Positions 6,976 to 15,080 of a stretch of DNA of 44,613 bases are shown here, one piece after another; within the stretch, counting starts at the first letter, position 1; each line of letters opens with the position of its first letter. The notes beneath the pieces are model-generated. The model worked only from the letters and a program-made list of their open reading frames with translations, ran no database searches and was not told the DNA's origin. The translations under genes and the position numbers were made by a program. The DNA comes from Sphaerotilus sp. (GTDB taxonomy: Bacteria; Pseudomonadota; Gammaproteobacteria; Burkholderiales; Burkholderiaceae_C), in the NCBI GenBank assembly GCA_013299055.1, contig JAAFKB010000025.1:1-44613 (forward strand), read 5' to 3'.

Positions 6976-8283
6976 TCAGCGCACCTGCGCCGTGGGCTCG
7001 GGCTGGTCCCAGGCATGCGGCTGCACCTGCTTGCCGGCCACCGAGTAGAGCGCGTTCGGGGCGTTGCGTGTCTTCTGGAACGCCTCCAGCGTCTCGCCGC
7101 GCATGGCCGCATAGAGGTGCAGGTTCGACACGCCGACCACCGCGCCGAGCTTCTCCAGCAGGAAGAAGATGACACCGTGGTGGATCAGCCCGCGCCAGTC
7201 GCGACGCCGCACCAGCGCGCGCTCCTCGTCCGTCAGGTCGGCGGCCGCCAGCGTCGCGGCCTCGTCGGCGAGGAAGCGGGCGCGGGTGGTCGGCACGATC
7301 AGCCCATGCAGGAAGCGGTTGAGCCGGTACGCCTTGACACTGCGGTCGACGGTGTAGGGGTAGGTGCCTGTCAGCCGCTCGGCGCCGGCCAGTTGCACGG
7401 CCATCGCGGCCCGGTGGCGCTCGATTTCACCCGCCACGGGCACGCCGGCCAGGTTCTCGTAGACCGCCGCCGCGATGCCGGTCATCGACGGCAGGTAGTA
7501 CGCCTGGTGCACCTTCTTCACCTGCGACGACAGCGCCCCGCGCATCGTCAGCCACATCAGCACCTCCGCGCCCTCGAAGCCGCCGAGTGCGGCCAGCTCG
7601 GCGTGCGTGAGCTGCGCCAGCCGCTCGGGATCCTGCTCGAACAGGTCGAGGAACTGCATGTCCCACGGCGTGTTGTTGAAGCCGGCCCGCTCGCCGTGGA
7701 CCTGGTGCGACAGCCCGCCTGTGGCGACGACGACGACGCGCAGGTCTTCGGGATAGCTCTCGATGGCGCGCCGCAGCGCCTGGCCGAGCCGGTAGAAGCG
7801 CCGCGCCGTCGGGATCGGGAACTGCAGCACGCCCATCTGCAGCGGCACCAGCTTCACCGGCCAGCCCTGCGCGTGCTCCCACAGCACCGACATCGGCGAG
7901 AAGCAGCCGTGGTCGAGCGGCTTGTCCTGGAAGAAGGACAGGTCGAACTCGTCCGTCATCAGCGACTGGCCGATGTGTGCGGCCAGCCCCGGATGCCCCT
8001 GGATGCTGGGCAGGTCACGTGGCCCGCCGCCTTCGTCGGCTGGCCCGTAGGACTCGCCGATGCCCAGCGCGAAGGCCGAGTAGTGGTCGAAGAAGAACGA
8101 GGTGACGTGGTCGTTGTAGGTCACGATCGCCACGTCGGGCTTCTGCTCGGCCAGCCACTGCTTGACCGGCTCGAACGCCGCGAAGATCGGCGCCCAGACC
8201 GGGTCGGTGTGCTTCTTCTGGTCGAAGGCGAAGCCGATGGTCGGCGTGTGCGAAACCGCCACGCCGCCGAGGATGGTTGCCAT
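6976..8283 (-). CDS. Fused LigB-LigA class III extradiol dioxygenase (gallate dioxygenase type)
   Basis: A 435-residue protein joining a LigB-like catalytic domain (about 1-285) to a LigA-like domain (about 330-420, with DWRGLIHHG and HLYAAMRGETLEAFQKTRNAPN). This single-chain layout and length are those of gallate dioxygenase (GalA/DesB) and 3-O-methylgallate dioxygenase, Fe(II) enzymes that open carboxylated trihydroxy rings. Iron ligands His12 (SHTP) and His59 (YNDH) and the catalytic His in GGLSHQ are present. It is last in the TRAP transporter operon, 34 bp after dctP, with an AGGAG site 8 bp before ATG. The adjacent lower pathway is of the catechol type and no galB, galC or galD gene is near, so the true substrate is uncertain. 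Confidence 0.85.
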   Translation of the reverse strand: MATILGGVAVSHTPTIGFAFDQKKHTDPVWAPIFAAFEPVKQWLAEQKPDVAIVTYNDHVTSFFFDHYSAFALGIGESYGPADEGGGPRDLPSIQGHPGLAAHIGQSLMTDEFDLSFFQDKPLDHGCFSPMSVLWEHAQGWPVKLVPLQMGVLQFPIPTARRFYRLGQALRRAIESYPEDLRVVVVATGGLSHQVHGERAGFNNTPWDMQFLDLFEQDPERLAQLTHAELAALGGFEGAEVLMWLTMRGALSSQVKKVHQAYYLPSMTGIAAAVYENLAGVPVAGEIERHRAAMAVQLAGAERLTGTYPYTVDRSVKAYRLNRFLHGLIVPTTRARFLADEAATLAAADLTDEERALVRRRDWRGLIHHGVIFFLLEKLGAVVGVSNLHLYAAMRGETLEAFQKTRNAPNALYSVAGKQVQPHAWDQPEPTAQVR

Positions 8284-8317
8284 GCAGACTGCTCCTGTCG
8301 TGCGGGTCTGCGCGGGT

Positions 8318-9349
8318 TCAGCGGCTGCCCGCGTGCTGTGCGATCAGCGCCTTGGCGTCGTCGAGCATCTGCTTGCCCGGCTGGCCCTTGCCGCTCATCT
8401 CGGCGACCCAGGCGTCGGTCAGCGACTGGCCGGCCTTCTTCCAGTTCGCCAGCTCGGCGGCGGGGATGACGTTGGTGGTGTTCTTCGCGGTGAGCTTCTT
8501 GCCCTCGCTGTCGGCGGCGAGGAAGGCCTTGCCGATCTGGCCCGACAGCGCCTGGCCGGAGTTGGCGTCGATGACCTTCTTCAGGTCGGCGGGCAGCGAC
8601 TCGTACTTGGCCTTGTTCATCGCGAAGATGAAGGCCGAGGTGTAGAACGCCGGCTCGGTCGGGTCGGTCTCGGAGTGGAACTTGACCAGCTCCTGGATCT
8701 TGACCGACGGCACCACTTCATACGGCACCACCGCCCCGTCGATCACGCCCTTGGACAGCGCGTCGCCCACCTGCGGCACCGGCATGCCGACCGGCGTCGC
8801 GCCCAGCAGCGCGAGGTACTTGTTCGTCATGCGGGTCGGGGCGCGCATCTTCAGGCCCTTGAGGTCCGCCAGCGTCTTGATCGGCTTGCCTGTCATGTGG
8901 AACACGCCGTCGCCGTGGACGTGGAAGGCCAGCGGCTTGACATCCTTGAACTCGGCCTGGCTGTGCTTCTGGGTGTAGTCCCACAGCGCCTTGCTGGTGG
9001 CCTCGGGGTTCTGCATCATGAAGGGCAGCTCGAACACCTCGACGCTCGGGAAGCGCCCCGCCGTGTAGCCGGGCAGCGTCCACACCACGTCGGCCACACC
9101 GTCCTTGACCTGGTCGAAGAGCTGCGGCGGCGTGCCCCCCATCTGCATCGACGGGAAGATCTGGCACTTCATCCGGTTGGCGCTGTCCTTGGCGATCTTC
9201 TCGCACCAGGGCTGGATGAACAGCGTGCTGGCGAAGCTGGTCAGCGGCAGGAAGAAATGCACCTTCAGGGTCACCTCCTGGGCGGCGGCGGGCAGTGTCA
9301 GGGCGGCGGTCGCCAGCGCGGCGAGCAGGGGCTTGAAACGGAACGTCAT
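8318..9349 (-). CDS. dctP: TRAP transporter solute-binding protein, DctP family
   Basis: A 343-residue periplasmic protein. A Sec signal peptide (basic MTFRFK, hydrophobic core, AAA-Q cleavage near residue 23) is followed by the DctP fold. The family motif around DLKGLKMRAP supplies the Arg that pairs with a ligand carboxylate, so the cargo is an organic acid. Together with the downstream ring-cleaving dioxygenase this suggests an aromatic carboxylate. It lies 47 bp after dctM and 34 bp before the dioxygenase gene. The binding protein coming last in the transporter set is a common order. Confidence 0.92.
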   Translation of the reverse strand: MTFRFKPLLAALATAALTLPAAAQEVTLKVHFFLPLTSFASTLFIQPWCEKIAKDSANRMKCQIFPSMQMGGTPPQLFDQVKDGVADVVWTLPGYTAGRFPSVEVFELPFMMQNPEATSKALWDYTQKHSQAEFKDVKPLAFHVHGDGVFHMTGKPIKTLADLKGLKMRAPTRMTNKYLALLGATPVGMPVPQVGDALSKGVIDGAVVPYEVVPSVKIQELVKFHSETDPTEPAFYTSAFIFAMNKAKYESLPADLKKVIDANSGQALSGQIGKAFLAADSEGKKLTAKNTTNVIPAAELANWKKAGQSLTDAWVAEMSGKGQPGKQMLDDAKALIAQHAGSR

Positions 9350-9396
9350 GGTCGGTCTCCGAAGGGGTTTTGTGGGCAGGACAGGGGGGACGGGGA

Positions 9397-10719
9397 TCAG
9401 GTCAGCCGGTGGACCAGCCACAGCGACAGCACGGGGAAGCCGATGAGCAGCGCCAGCCGGATGGCGTCGGTGACCAGGAAGGGCACGACGCCCTTGTAGG
9501 TCTCGACCATCGGCACGTCCTTGGCGAGCCCGTTCATGATGTAGACGTTCAGGCCCACGGGCGGGAAGATCATCCCGATCTCGCAGACGGTCAGGATCAG
9601 GATGCCGAACCACAGCGCCTTGTCGGCCGCGCCCAGCCCGAAGAAGTCCATGCCCATGACCACGGGGAACAGCGTCGGCACGGTCAGCAGGATCATGCTC
9701 ATCTCGTCCATCACGCAGCCGAGGATGATGTAGAAGACCATGATCCCGGCCATCACGACGACCGGCGAGATCTGCAGGTGCGAGACCACGTCGCCGAGCT
9801 GCGCGGGCAGTTGTGACAGCGCCAGCGACGCGTTGATCATGTCCGCGCCGATGAAGATCAGGAAGATCATGCCGCTGGTCTGCGCGGTCGTGCGGATGCT
9901 GGCCAGCAGGCGCTCGCGGTTCATCTCGCGCCGGACCAGCGTGATGGCGAAGGTCAGCAGGTTGCCGATCGCCGCGCCTTCGGTGGCCGTGAACAGCCCG
10001 CCGTAGATGCCGCCGAAGACGACGACGAAGATGGTCAGGATCGGCCAGACCTTCAGCGCGGCGGCCAGCACTTCGGCGCCCGAGGCGGCTTGTGCGGCAG
10101 GGGCCTGGTCCGGCTGGAGGCGCACGACGACGGCGATCGCCAGCAGGTAGCCGATCGCGGCCAGCAGCGCCGGCACGTAGGCGGCCAGGAACATCTTGGT
10201 GATGTTCTGCTCGGTCAGGATGGCGTAGACCATCAGCGTGACCGACGGCGGCAGCAGCACGCCCATCGTCCCGCCGGTGGCCAGCGCGGCGGTGGCGAGC
10301 CGGCCGGAGAAGCCGATGCGGCGCATCTCGGGGTAGGCGACCTGCGCGATCGTGGCGGTGGTGGCGACGGTCGAGCCGGAGATCGAGCCGAACGCCGCGC
10401 AGGCCAGCACGCCCGCCATCGCCATGCCGCCCCGGAAGCGCCCGAGCAGCGCGTTGGCGAAGTCGAACAGCGCCTTCGACAGCCCGCCGTGGACCGCGAA
10501 CGCGCCCATCAGCATGAACAGCGGGATCACCGACAGGTCATAGACCGAGACGCGCCCGTAGACGGCGCCCTTCAGGTGCGCCAGCAGCGGCTCCCACCCC
10601 GACAGCGCGATGTAGCCGAGCGCGCCCGGCACGAACATCGAGATGGCGATCGGCACCCGCACCGCCATCAGCACCAGCATCCCGGCGAACAGCGTCAAGC
10701 CAATGGACATCGTGCTCAT
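9397..10719 (-). CDS. dctM: TRAP transporter large permease
   Basis: A 440-residue membrane protein with about 12 hydrophobic segments, typical of DctM. The conserved stretches GSISGSTVATTATI and GGTMGVLLPPSVTLMVYA in the first half, and TEGAAIG and CEIGMIFPPVGLNVYI in the second, are the two hairpin/substrate regions of the ion-transporter fold. It uses a sodium or proton gradient to import substrate delivered by DctP. Its ATG overlaps the dctQ stop (ATGA), so translation of the two membrane subunits is probably coupled. Confidence 0.93.
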   Translation of the reverse strand: MSTMSIGLTLFAGMLVLMAVRVPIAISMFVPGALGYIALSGWEPLLAHLKGAVYGRVSVYDLSVIPLFMLMGAFAVHGGLSKALFDFANALLGRFRGGMAMAGVLACAAFGSISGSTVATTATIAQVAYPEMRRIGFSGRLATAALATGGTMGVLLPPSVTLMVYAILTEQNITKMFLAAYVPALLAAIGYLLAIAVVVRLQPDQAPAAQAASGAEVLAAALKVWPILTIFVVVFGGIYGGLFTATEGAAIGNLLTFAITLVRREMNRERLLASIRTTAQTSGMIFLIFIGADMINASLALSQLPAQLGDVVSHLQISPVVVMAGIMVFYIILGCVMDEMSMILLTVPTLFPVVMGMDFFGLGAADKALWFGILILTVCEIGMIFPPVGLNVYIMNGLAKDVPMVETYKGVVPFLVTDAIRLALLIGFPVLSLWLVHRLT

Positions 10720-11222
10720 CGCGCCACCTCTGCTTCGGCGGTGCCGCGCAGCAGGCCCAGGGTCTGCCGCGCCCCGATCACCACGCACAGCGCCAGCCCC
10801 GGCAGCATCAGCGCATACGGCCACCACAGCGGCAGGTTCATCAGCATCGACGACTCCTGCGAGGCGTGCATCGCCTGCGCCCCCACGGCCACGCGCCACA
10901 GCACGAGGGCCAGCACGGCGGTGTAGAGCAGCGTGCCCAGCGCATCCATGCGGCGCTGCGTGGCGGCGCGGGCGTTCGTGGTGAAGAAGTCCACGATCAG
11001 GTTGGCGCGCTGGAACTGCGTGTACGGCAGGAAGCAGGCCACGACGACCGCGCTGCCGAGCTGCACCAGCTCCACGTCGCCCAGGATCGGGTGCGAGAAG
11101 AAGGCCCGGCCGACGACGCTCACCGCTGTCATCGCGGCCATCGCCACCAGCACCAGTCCGCCGATGGCGGCACTCGCATCGCACAGGCGCCGCAGCGTGC
11201 GCTCGCTCTTGTCACTGTCCAT
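10716..11222 (-). CDS. dctQ: TRAP transporter small permease
   Basis: A 168-residue protein with four predicted membrane helices, the DctQ size and layout, and the LGDVELVQLG and FLPYTQFQRANLIVDFF segments of the family. It pairs with DctM. It is the first gene of the dctQ-dctM-dctP-dioxygenase operon and has a good GAGGAG site 7 bp before its ATG. The upstream region (11223-11339) separates it from a divergent LysR gene and carries a perfect palindrome. Confidence 0.9.
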   Translation of the reverse strand: MDSDKSERTLRRLCDASAAIGGLVLVAMAAMTAVSVVGRAFFSHPILGDVELVQLGSAVVVACFLPYTQFQRANLIVDFFTTNARAATQRRMDALGTLLYTAVLALVLWRVAVGAQAMHASQESSMLMNLPLWWPYALMLPGLALCVVIGARQTLGLLRGTAEAEVAR

Positions 11223-11290
11223 GTTGTCTCCTCAGGTCGGCGCACTCTAGGGACGGGACAGGACCACGAGAAGATGCCGCAACCGCTGCC

Positions 11291-11311
11291 GTGATAACGC
11301 TGGGTTATCAC
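11291..11311. promoter_or_regulatory. Perfect palindrome, candidate LysR operator for the TRAP-dioxygenase operon
   Basis: GTGATAAC-GCTGG-GTTATCAC is an uninterrupted 8-bp inverted repeat with a 5-bp spacer. Its ATAAC-N5-GTTAT core satisfies the T-N11-A rule of LysR sites. It lies 69 bp from the dctQ start and about 40 bp before the LysR start, in the shared divergent region. No other long repeat is present there. Confidence 0.65.
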
Positions 11312-11351
11312 CTGATCACCCCCTGGCGGGGGCAGGGCTATGATCCCGGCG

Positions 11352-12254
11352 ATGAAGCTCCACACCCTGCAAGCCCTGGTCGCGGCGGTCGAGGACGGCA
11401 GCCTGCGCGCCGCCGCCCGCCGGCTCGGCGTCTCGCAGCCGGCGCTGACCAAGATGATCCGCGAGCTGGAGCAGGAGCTGGCCGCGCCGCTGCTGCTGCG
11501 CTCGACCACCGGCGTCGTGCCGACCGCGCAGGGCAAGGTGCTGTGCGAGCGGGCGGCCACGGCGCTGCGCGAGCTGGCGGGCGCGACCGAGGAGATCGCG
11601 CAGCTCGGCGGGCACATGGTCGGCGAACTGCGCATCGGCGCGGTGCCGCTGGCGGTGATGCTGCTGATGCCGGAGGCGCTGCGCACCTTCAGCCGCGACT
11701 TTCCCGAGGTCCACCTGCACATCCGCGAGGAGCTGTACATCGAGCAGTTGATGAACCTGCGCCGAGGGGATGTGGACATCGCGCTCGGGCCGATCCCCGA
11801 GCACCTGCCGCCGGGCGAGTTCCACACCGAGACCTTGATGCCGGTGTCGATGATCGTGGTGGTGCGGCGCGGCAGCGCGTTCGCGGCGGCGCGTTCGCTG
11901 GAAGAATTGCGCTCGGCGCGCTGGGTCTACACCGGGGTGTCGGCCACGGCGGGGTATGCACGGCGGCTGTTCGAGCAGCACGGGCTGGAGCCGCCAGCCG
12001 CCGGGGCGTCGGTGAACTCGACGCTGGCGCTGCTGTCGCTGATCGGCGGCGCGGACTTCGTCGGGCTGATGCCGCGACCGCTGACGCTGCACCCGGCCGT
12101 CGCGCCGTTCCTGGAGGTGCCGCCGCTGCGCGAAGGCCCGCTGGAGCTGACGGTGGGGGCGATCACGCGGGCCGAGACGGCGCTGAAGCCGGCGGTGCGG
12201 CATTTCCTGGCGCACCTGCACCGGGCGGCGTACCAGATGCTGAGGACAGGATGA
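11352..12254 (+). CDS. LysR-family regulator of the TRAP-dioxygenase operon
   Basis: A 300-residue LysR protein: helix-turn-helix at 1-60 (KLHTLQALVAAVEDGSLRAA, GVSQPALTKMIRELE) and an effector domain in the GbpR/CbbR-like style. It is divergent from dctQ, with the palindrome at 11291-11311 between them, so it very likely controls uptake and ring cleavage. An ATG at 11340 would add four residues; I prefer 11352 because the usual LysR start aligns there, but neither has a strong ribosome-binding site. Its stop overlaps the start of the GH125 gene (ATGA), so the regulator and a mannosidase appear to share a transcript. Confidence 0.88.
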   Translation: MKLHTLQALVAAVEDGSLRAAARRLGVSQPALTKMIRELEQELAAPLLLRSTTGVVPTAQGKVLCERAATALRELAGATEEIAQLGGHMVGELRIGAVPLAVMLLMPEALRTFSRDFPEVHLHIREELYIEQLMNLRRGDVDIALGPIPEHLPPGEFHTETLMPVSMIVVVRRGSAFAAARSLEELRSARWVYTGVSATAGYARRLFEQHGLEPPAAGASVNSTLALLSLIGGADFVGLMPRPLTLHPAVAPFLEVPPLREGPLELTVGAITRAETALKPAVRHFLAHLHRAAYQMLRTG

Positions 12255-13597
12255 CCGAGCGCCCCGCCCCCGAACACCGCTGCTTCGCCAGCCCCGCCAT
12301 CGAAGCCGAGATCGCCCGCGTGCGCGGCGGCATGGTGGACGCCGAACTCGGCCGGCTCTTCGCCAACGCGCTGCCGAACACGCTCGACACCACGATCGCC
12401 TTCACCGATGTGGAGGCCGACGATGCCGAAGCCGGCACGCAGCCGGACACCTTTGTCATCACCGGCGACATCCCGGCGATGTGGCTGCGCGACTCGACCG
12501 CGCAGGTCTGGCCCTACCTCGCGTTCGCGTCGCGGGAGCCGAGGTTGCGGCGCATGCTGGCCGGTGTGGTGCGGCGGCAGGTGGTCTGCCTGCGCACCGA
12601 TCCGTATGCCAACGCCTTCCACCGCCTGCCGGACGGCGACACCCCGTGGGCCGACGACCGCACCGCCATGCACCCGCTGCTGCACGAGCGCAAGTGGGAG
12701 CTGGACTCGCCGTGCAGCGTCATCCGCCTGTCGCACGGCTACTGGCAGGCCACCGGCGACACCCGCCCGTTCGACGCCGACTGGGTGGACGCGATGACCA
12801 CGGTCGTGCGCACGCTGCGCGAGCAGCAACGCCGCGACGGCCCCGGCCCCTACCGCTTCCAGCGCCGCGCCCTCAGCCCGACCGACACGCTGCCCTTCGA
12901 CGGCGGGGGCTGGCCGGCGCGGCCGAACGGGCTGATCCGCTCGGGGTTCCGGCCGTCGGACGACGCCTGCCAGTACCCGTACCTGATCCCGGCGAACTTC
13001 TTCGCGGTCACGTCGCTGCGCCAGCTGGACACGCTGGCCTCGGCGCTGGGCCACGCCGCGCTGGCGCTGTCGGCGCACACGCTGGCCGCGGAGGTCGAGG
13101 CGGCCTTGCCCGATGGATCGGCGCGCGGCGGCATCCTGCCCTACGAGACGGACGGCTACGGCAACGCGCTCTACATGGACGACGCCAACGTGCCGAGCCT
13201 GCTGTCGCTGCCCTACCTGGGCTGCCTGTCGGTGGACGATCCGCGCTACCGGGCCACGCGCCGCTTCGTGCTTGGCGAGGACAACCCGTTTTTCTTCCAG
13301 GGCCGGGCTGCACGGGGCATCGGCGGGCCGCACTGCGGACTGGGGATGGTCTGGCCGCTGGCGCTGACCCTGCAGGCGCTCACCAGCACCGACGACGCCG
13401 AAACCCTGCAGTGCCTGGCGATGCTCAAGGCGAGCCACGCCGGCACCGGTTTCCTGCACGAGTCCTTTCACCAGGACGACGTGACGCGCTACACCCGGCC
13501 GTGGTTCGCGTGGGCGAACTCGCTGTTCGGGGAACTGATCCTGGACCTCGATGCCCGCCGGCCGCACCTGCTGCGGCAGCCACTCCCCCACGCCTGA
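12251..13597 (+). CDS. Glycoside hydrolase family 125 (exo-alpha-1,6-mannosidase type)
   Basis: A 448-residue cytoplasmic protein without a signal peptide, matching the length and motifs of GH125: DTFVITGDIPAMWLRDSTAQ near 70-90, RKWELDSPC, FRPSDDACQYPYLIPAN, YMDDANVPSLLSLPYLG, GIGGPHCGLGMVWPL and the C-terminal FLHESFHQDD plus WFAWANSLFGELI. Known members are inverting exo-mannosidases that remove alpha-1,6-linked mannose; the acid and base carboxylates are expected in the GFRPSDDA and FLHESF segments. It overlaps the upstream LysR stop by 4 bp and ends 6 bp before pxpA, so it sits in a LysR-GH125-pxpABC run. What glycan a cytoplasmic enzyme would meet in this host is unknown. Confidence 0.88.
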   Translation: MTERPAPEHRCFASPAIEAEIARVRGGMVDAELGRLFANALPNTLDTTIAFTDVEADDAEAGTQPDTFVITGDIPAMWLRDSTAQVWPYLAFASREPRLRRMLAGVVRRQVVCLRTDPYANAFHRLPDGDTPWADDRTAMHPLLHERKWELDSPCSVIRLSHGYWQATGDTRPFDADWVDAMTTVVRTLREQQRRDGPGPYRFQRRALSPTDTLPFDGGGWPARPNGLIRSGFRPSDDACQYPYLIPANFFAVTSLRQLDTLASALGHAALALSAHTLAAEVEAALPDGSARGGILPYETDGYGNALYMDDANVPSLLSLPYLGCLSVDDPRYRATRRFVLGEDNPFFFQGRAARGIGGPHCGLGMVWPLALTLQALTSTDDAETLQCLAMLKASHAGTGFLHESFHQDDVTRYTRPWFAWANSLFGELILDLDARRPHLLRQPLPHA

Positions 13598-13603
13598 ACC
13601 GCC

Positions 13604-14368
13604 ATGCACCTCGACCTCAACGCCGACCTCGGCGAAGCCTACGGCCCCTGGACCCTCGGCGATGACGCGGCGATGCTGGCCTGCGTCACCAGCGCGAACA
13701 CCGCCTGCGGAGGCCATGCCGGCGATCCGGAGACCATGTACCGCACGCTGCGCCTGGCGGCCGAGCACGGCGTGACCGTCGGCGCGCATCCCGGCTACGC
13801 CGACCGCGCAGGCTTCGGCCGCCGCGTCATCCCGATGGCGCCGCCGGAGATCGGCCGCATGGTCGCCGCGCAGGTGGGCGCGCTGGTGGCGATGGCCCGG
13901 CTGGCGGGGACGGCGGTGGCCTACGTCAAGCTGCACGGCGCGCTGGCCAACCTCGCGGCGGCCGACCGTGTGGTGGCCGATGCGGTCGTGTCGGTGGTGC
14001 AGCGGCTGGACCCGGCGCTGGCGGTGCTGGCCATCTCCGGCACCGAGGTCGAACACGCCGCCCGTGCGCACGGCGTCGCGGTGTTCTCCGAGGTCTTCGC
14101 CGACCGCGCCTATCTGCCCAGCGGCCAGCTCGTGCCCCGCCAGCAGGCCGGTGCCGTGCTGCACGACGCGGACGCCGCCGCGCAGCGCCTGCTGCGCTAC
14201 CTGAAGACCGGGCGGATGCCGGTACTCGGCGGCGAGCCGATCCCGCTGCGGGCCGATTCGGTCTGTGTCCACGGCGACCACCCCGCGTCGGTGGCGATGG
14301 CCCGCGAGATCCGCCGTCGCCTGACCGCCGAAGGCGTCACGCTGCGCAGCTTCCTGCCCCGGACCTGA
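13604..14368 (+). CDS. pxpA: 5-oxoprolinase subunit A (LamB/YcsF family)
   Basis: A 254-residue LamB/YcsF protein: LDLNADLGEAYG at the start, SANTACGGHAGDP, GAHPGYADRAGFGRR, YVKLHGAL and EVFADRAYLPSGQLVPR are all family blocks. With PxpB and PxpC it forms the ATP-dependent 5-oxoprolinase that opens pyroglutamate to glutamate, a damage-removal step. The gene starts 6 bp after the GH125 stop and lies 10 bp before pxpB, in the usual A-B-C order. Confidence 0.95.
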   Translation: MHLDLNADLGEAYGPWTLGDDAAMLACVTSANTACGGHAGDPETMYRTLRLAAEHGVTVGAHPGYADRAGFGRRVIPMAPPEIGRMVAAQVGALVAMARLAGTAVAYVKLHGALANLAAADRVVADAVVSVVQRLDPALAVLAISGTEVEHAARAHGVAVFSEVFADRAYLPSGQLVPRQQAGAVLHDADAAAQRLLRYLKTGRMPVLGGEPIPLRADSVCVHGDHPASVAMAREIRRRLTAEGVTLRSFLPRT

Positions 14369-14378
14369 GGCCCGCCGC

Positions 14379-15080
14379 ATGTGGCCGACCTTCACGCCGG
14401 TCGCGGACCATGCCCTGCTGGTGGCGTTCGGCGACGTGATCGACGACGACACCGGCGCGGCCGTGGTGGCGCTCGACCGTGCCTTGGCCGCTGCGCCCGC
14501 GCCGGGCATGACCGAGTGCGTCCCCGCGTTCGTCAACCTGCTGATCGACTTCGACCCGCTGCACACCGACCAGGCCGAGGTGCGTGCGCACGTCGAGCAC
14601 CTGCTGCGCGATCTGCGGTACACGCGCACGGGCGGCACGCTGCACGAGGTCGAGGTCTGCTACGACGGCGACGGGTTCGCGCCCGATCTGGCGGTGGTGG
14701 CGGGCGTGGGGGGGCTGTCGACCGAGGCGGTGATCGCCGCGCATCTGCAGGCCGAGTACACCGTGTGCCTCTACGGCTTCGCGCCCGGCTATGCCTACCT
14801 GTCCGGTGTACCGCAGGCGATCCAGGTGCCGCGCAAGCCGGCGGCGCTGCGGGATGTACCGGCCGGCAGCGTGCTGATCGCCGGGCCGCAGTGTCTGGTG
14901 AGCACGCTGACCATGCCCACCGGCTGGTCGATCATCGGCCGCTCGCCCACGCCGATCCTGCAGCGCGACGCGGCCCGGCCGTTCCGCTTCGACGTGGGCG
15001 ACCGGGTGCGCTTCCGGCGCATCGACCCTGTGCAATACGCGACGCAGTTCGGGGCACAGCGCGGGGCGGGCCATGCGTGA
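14379..15080 (+). CDS. pxpB: 5-oxoprolinase subunit B
   Basis: A 233-residue protein of the KipI/PxpB (allophanate hydrolase subunit 1-like) family. The family block LYGFAPGYAYLSGVPQAIQV, followed by PRKPAALRDVPAGSV and TGWSIIGRSP, is intact. It works with PxpC as the ATP-using part of 5-oxoprolinase. Its end overlaps the pxpC start by 8 bp, indicating coupled translation. Confidence 0.94.
   Translation: MWPTFTPVADHALLVAFGDVIDDDTGAAVVALDRALAAAPAPGMTECVPAFVNLLIDFDPLHTDQAEVRAHVEHLLRDLRYTRTGGTLHEVEVCYDGDGFAPDLAVVAGVGGLSTEAVIAAHLQAEYTVCLYGFAPGYAYLSGVPQAIQVPRKPAALRDVPAGSVLIAGPQCLVSTLTMPTGWSIIGRSPTPILQRDAARPFRFDVGDRVRFRRIDPVQYATQFGAQRGAGHA

Noticed and set aside
4472-7048. 858-codon plus-strand open frame across dmpE, dmpD and LysR
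   Set aside because: It runs antisense and out of frame through three well-supported genes and shows no domain; typical of 70 % G+C DNA.
11927-14638. 903-codon minus-strand open frame opposite GH125 and pxpA
   Set aside because: His/Arg/Gln-rich antisense shadow; the plus strand carries complete, recognisable proteins.
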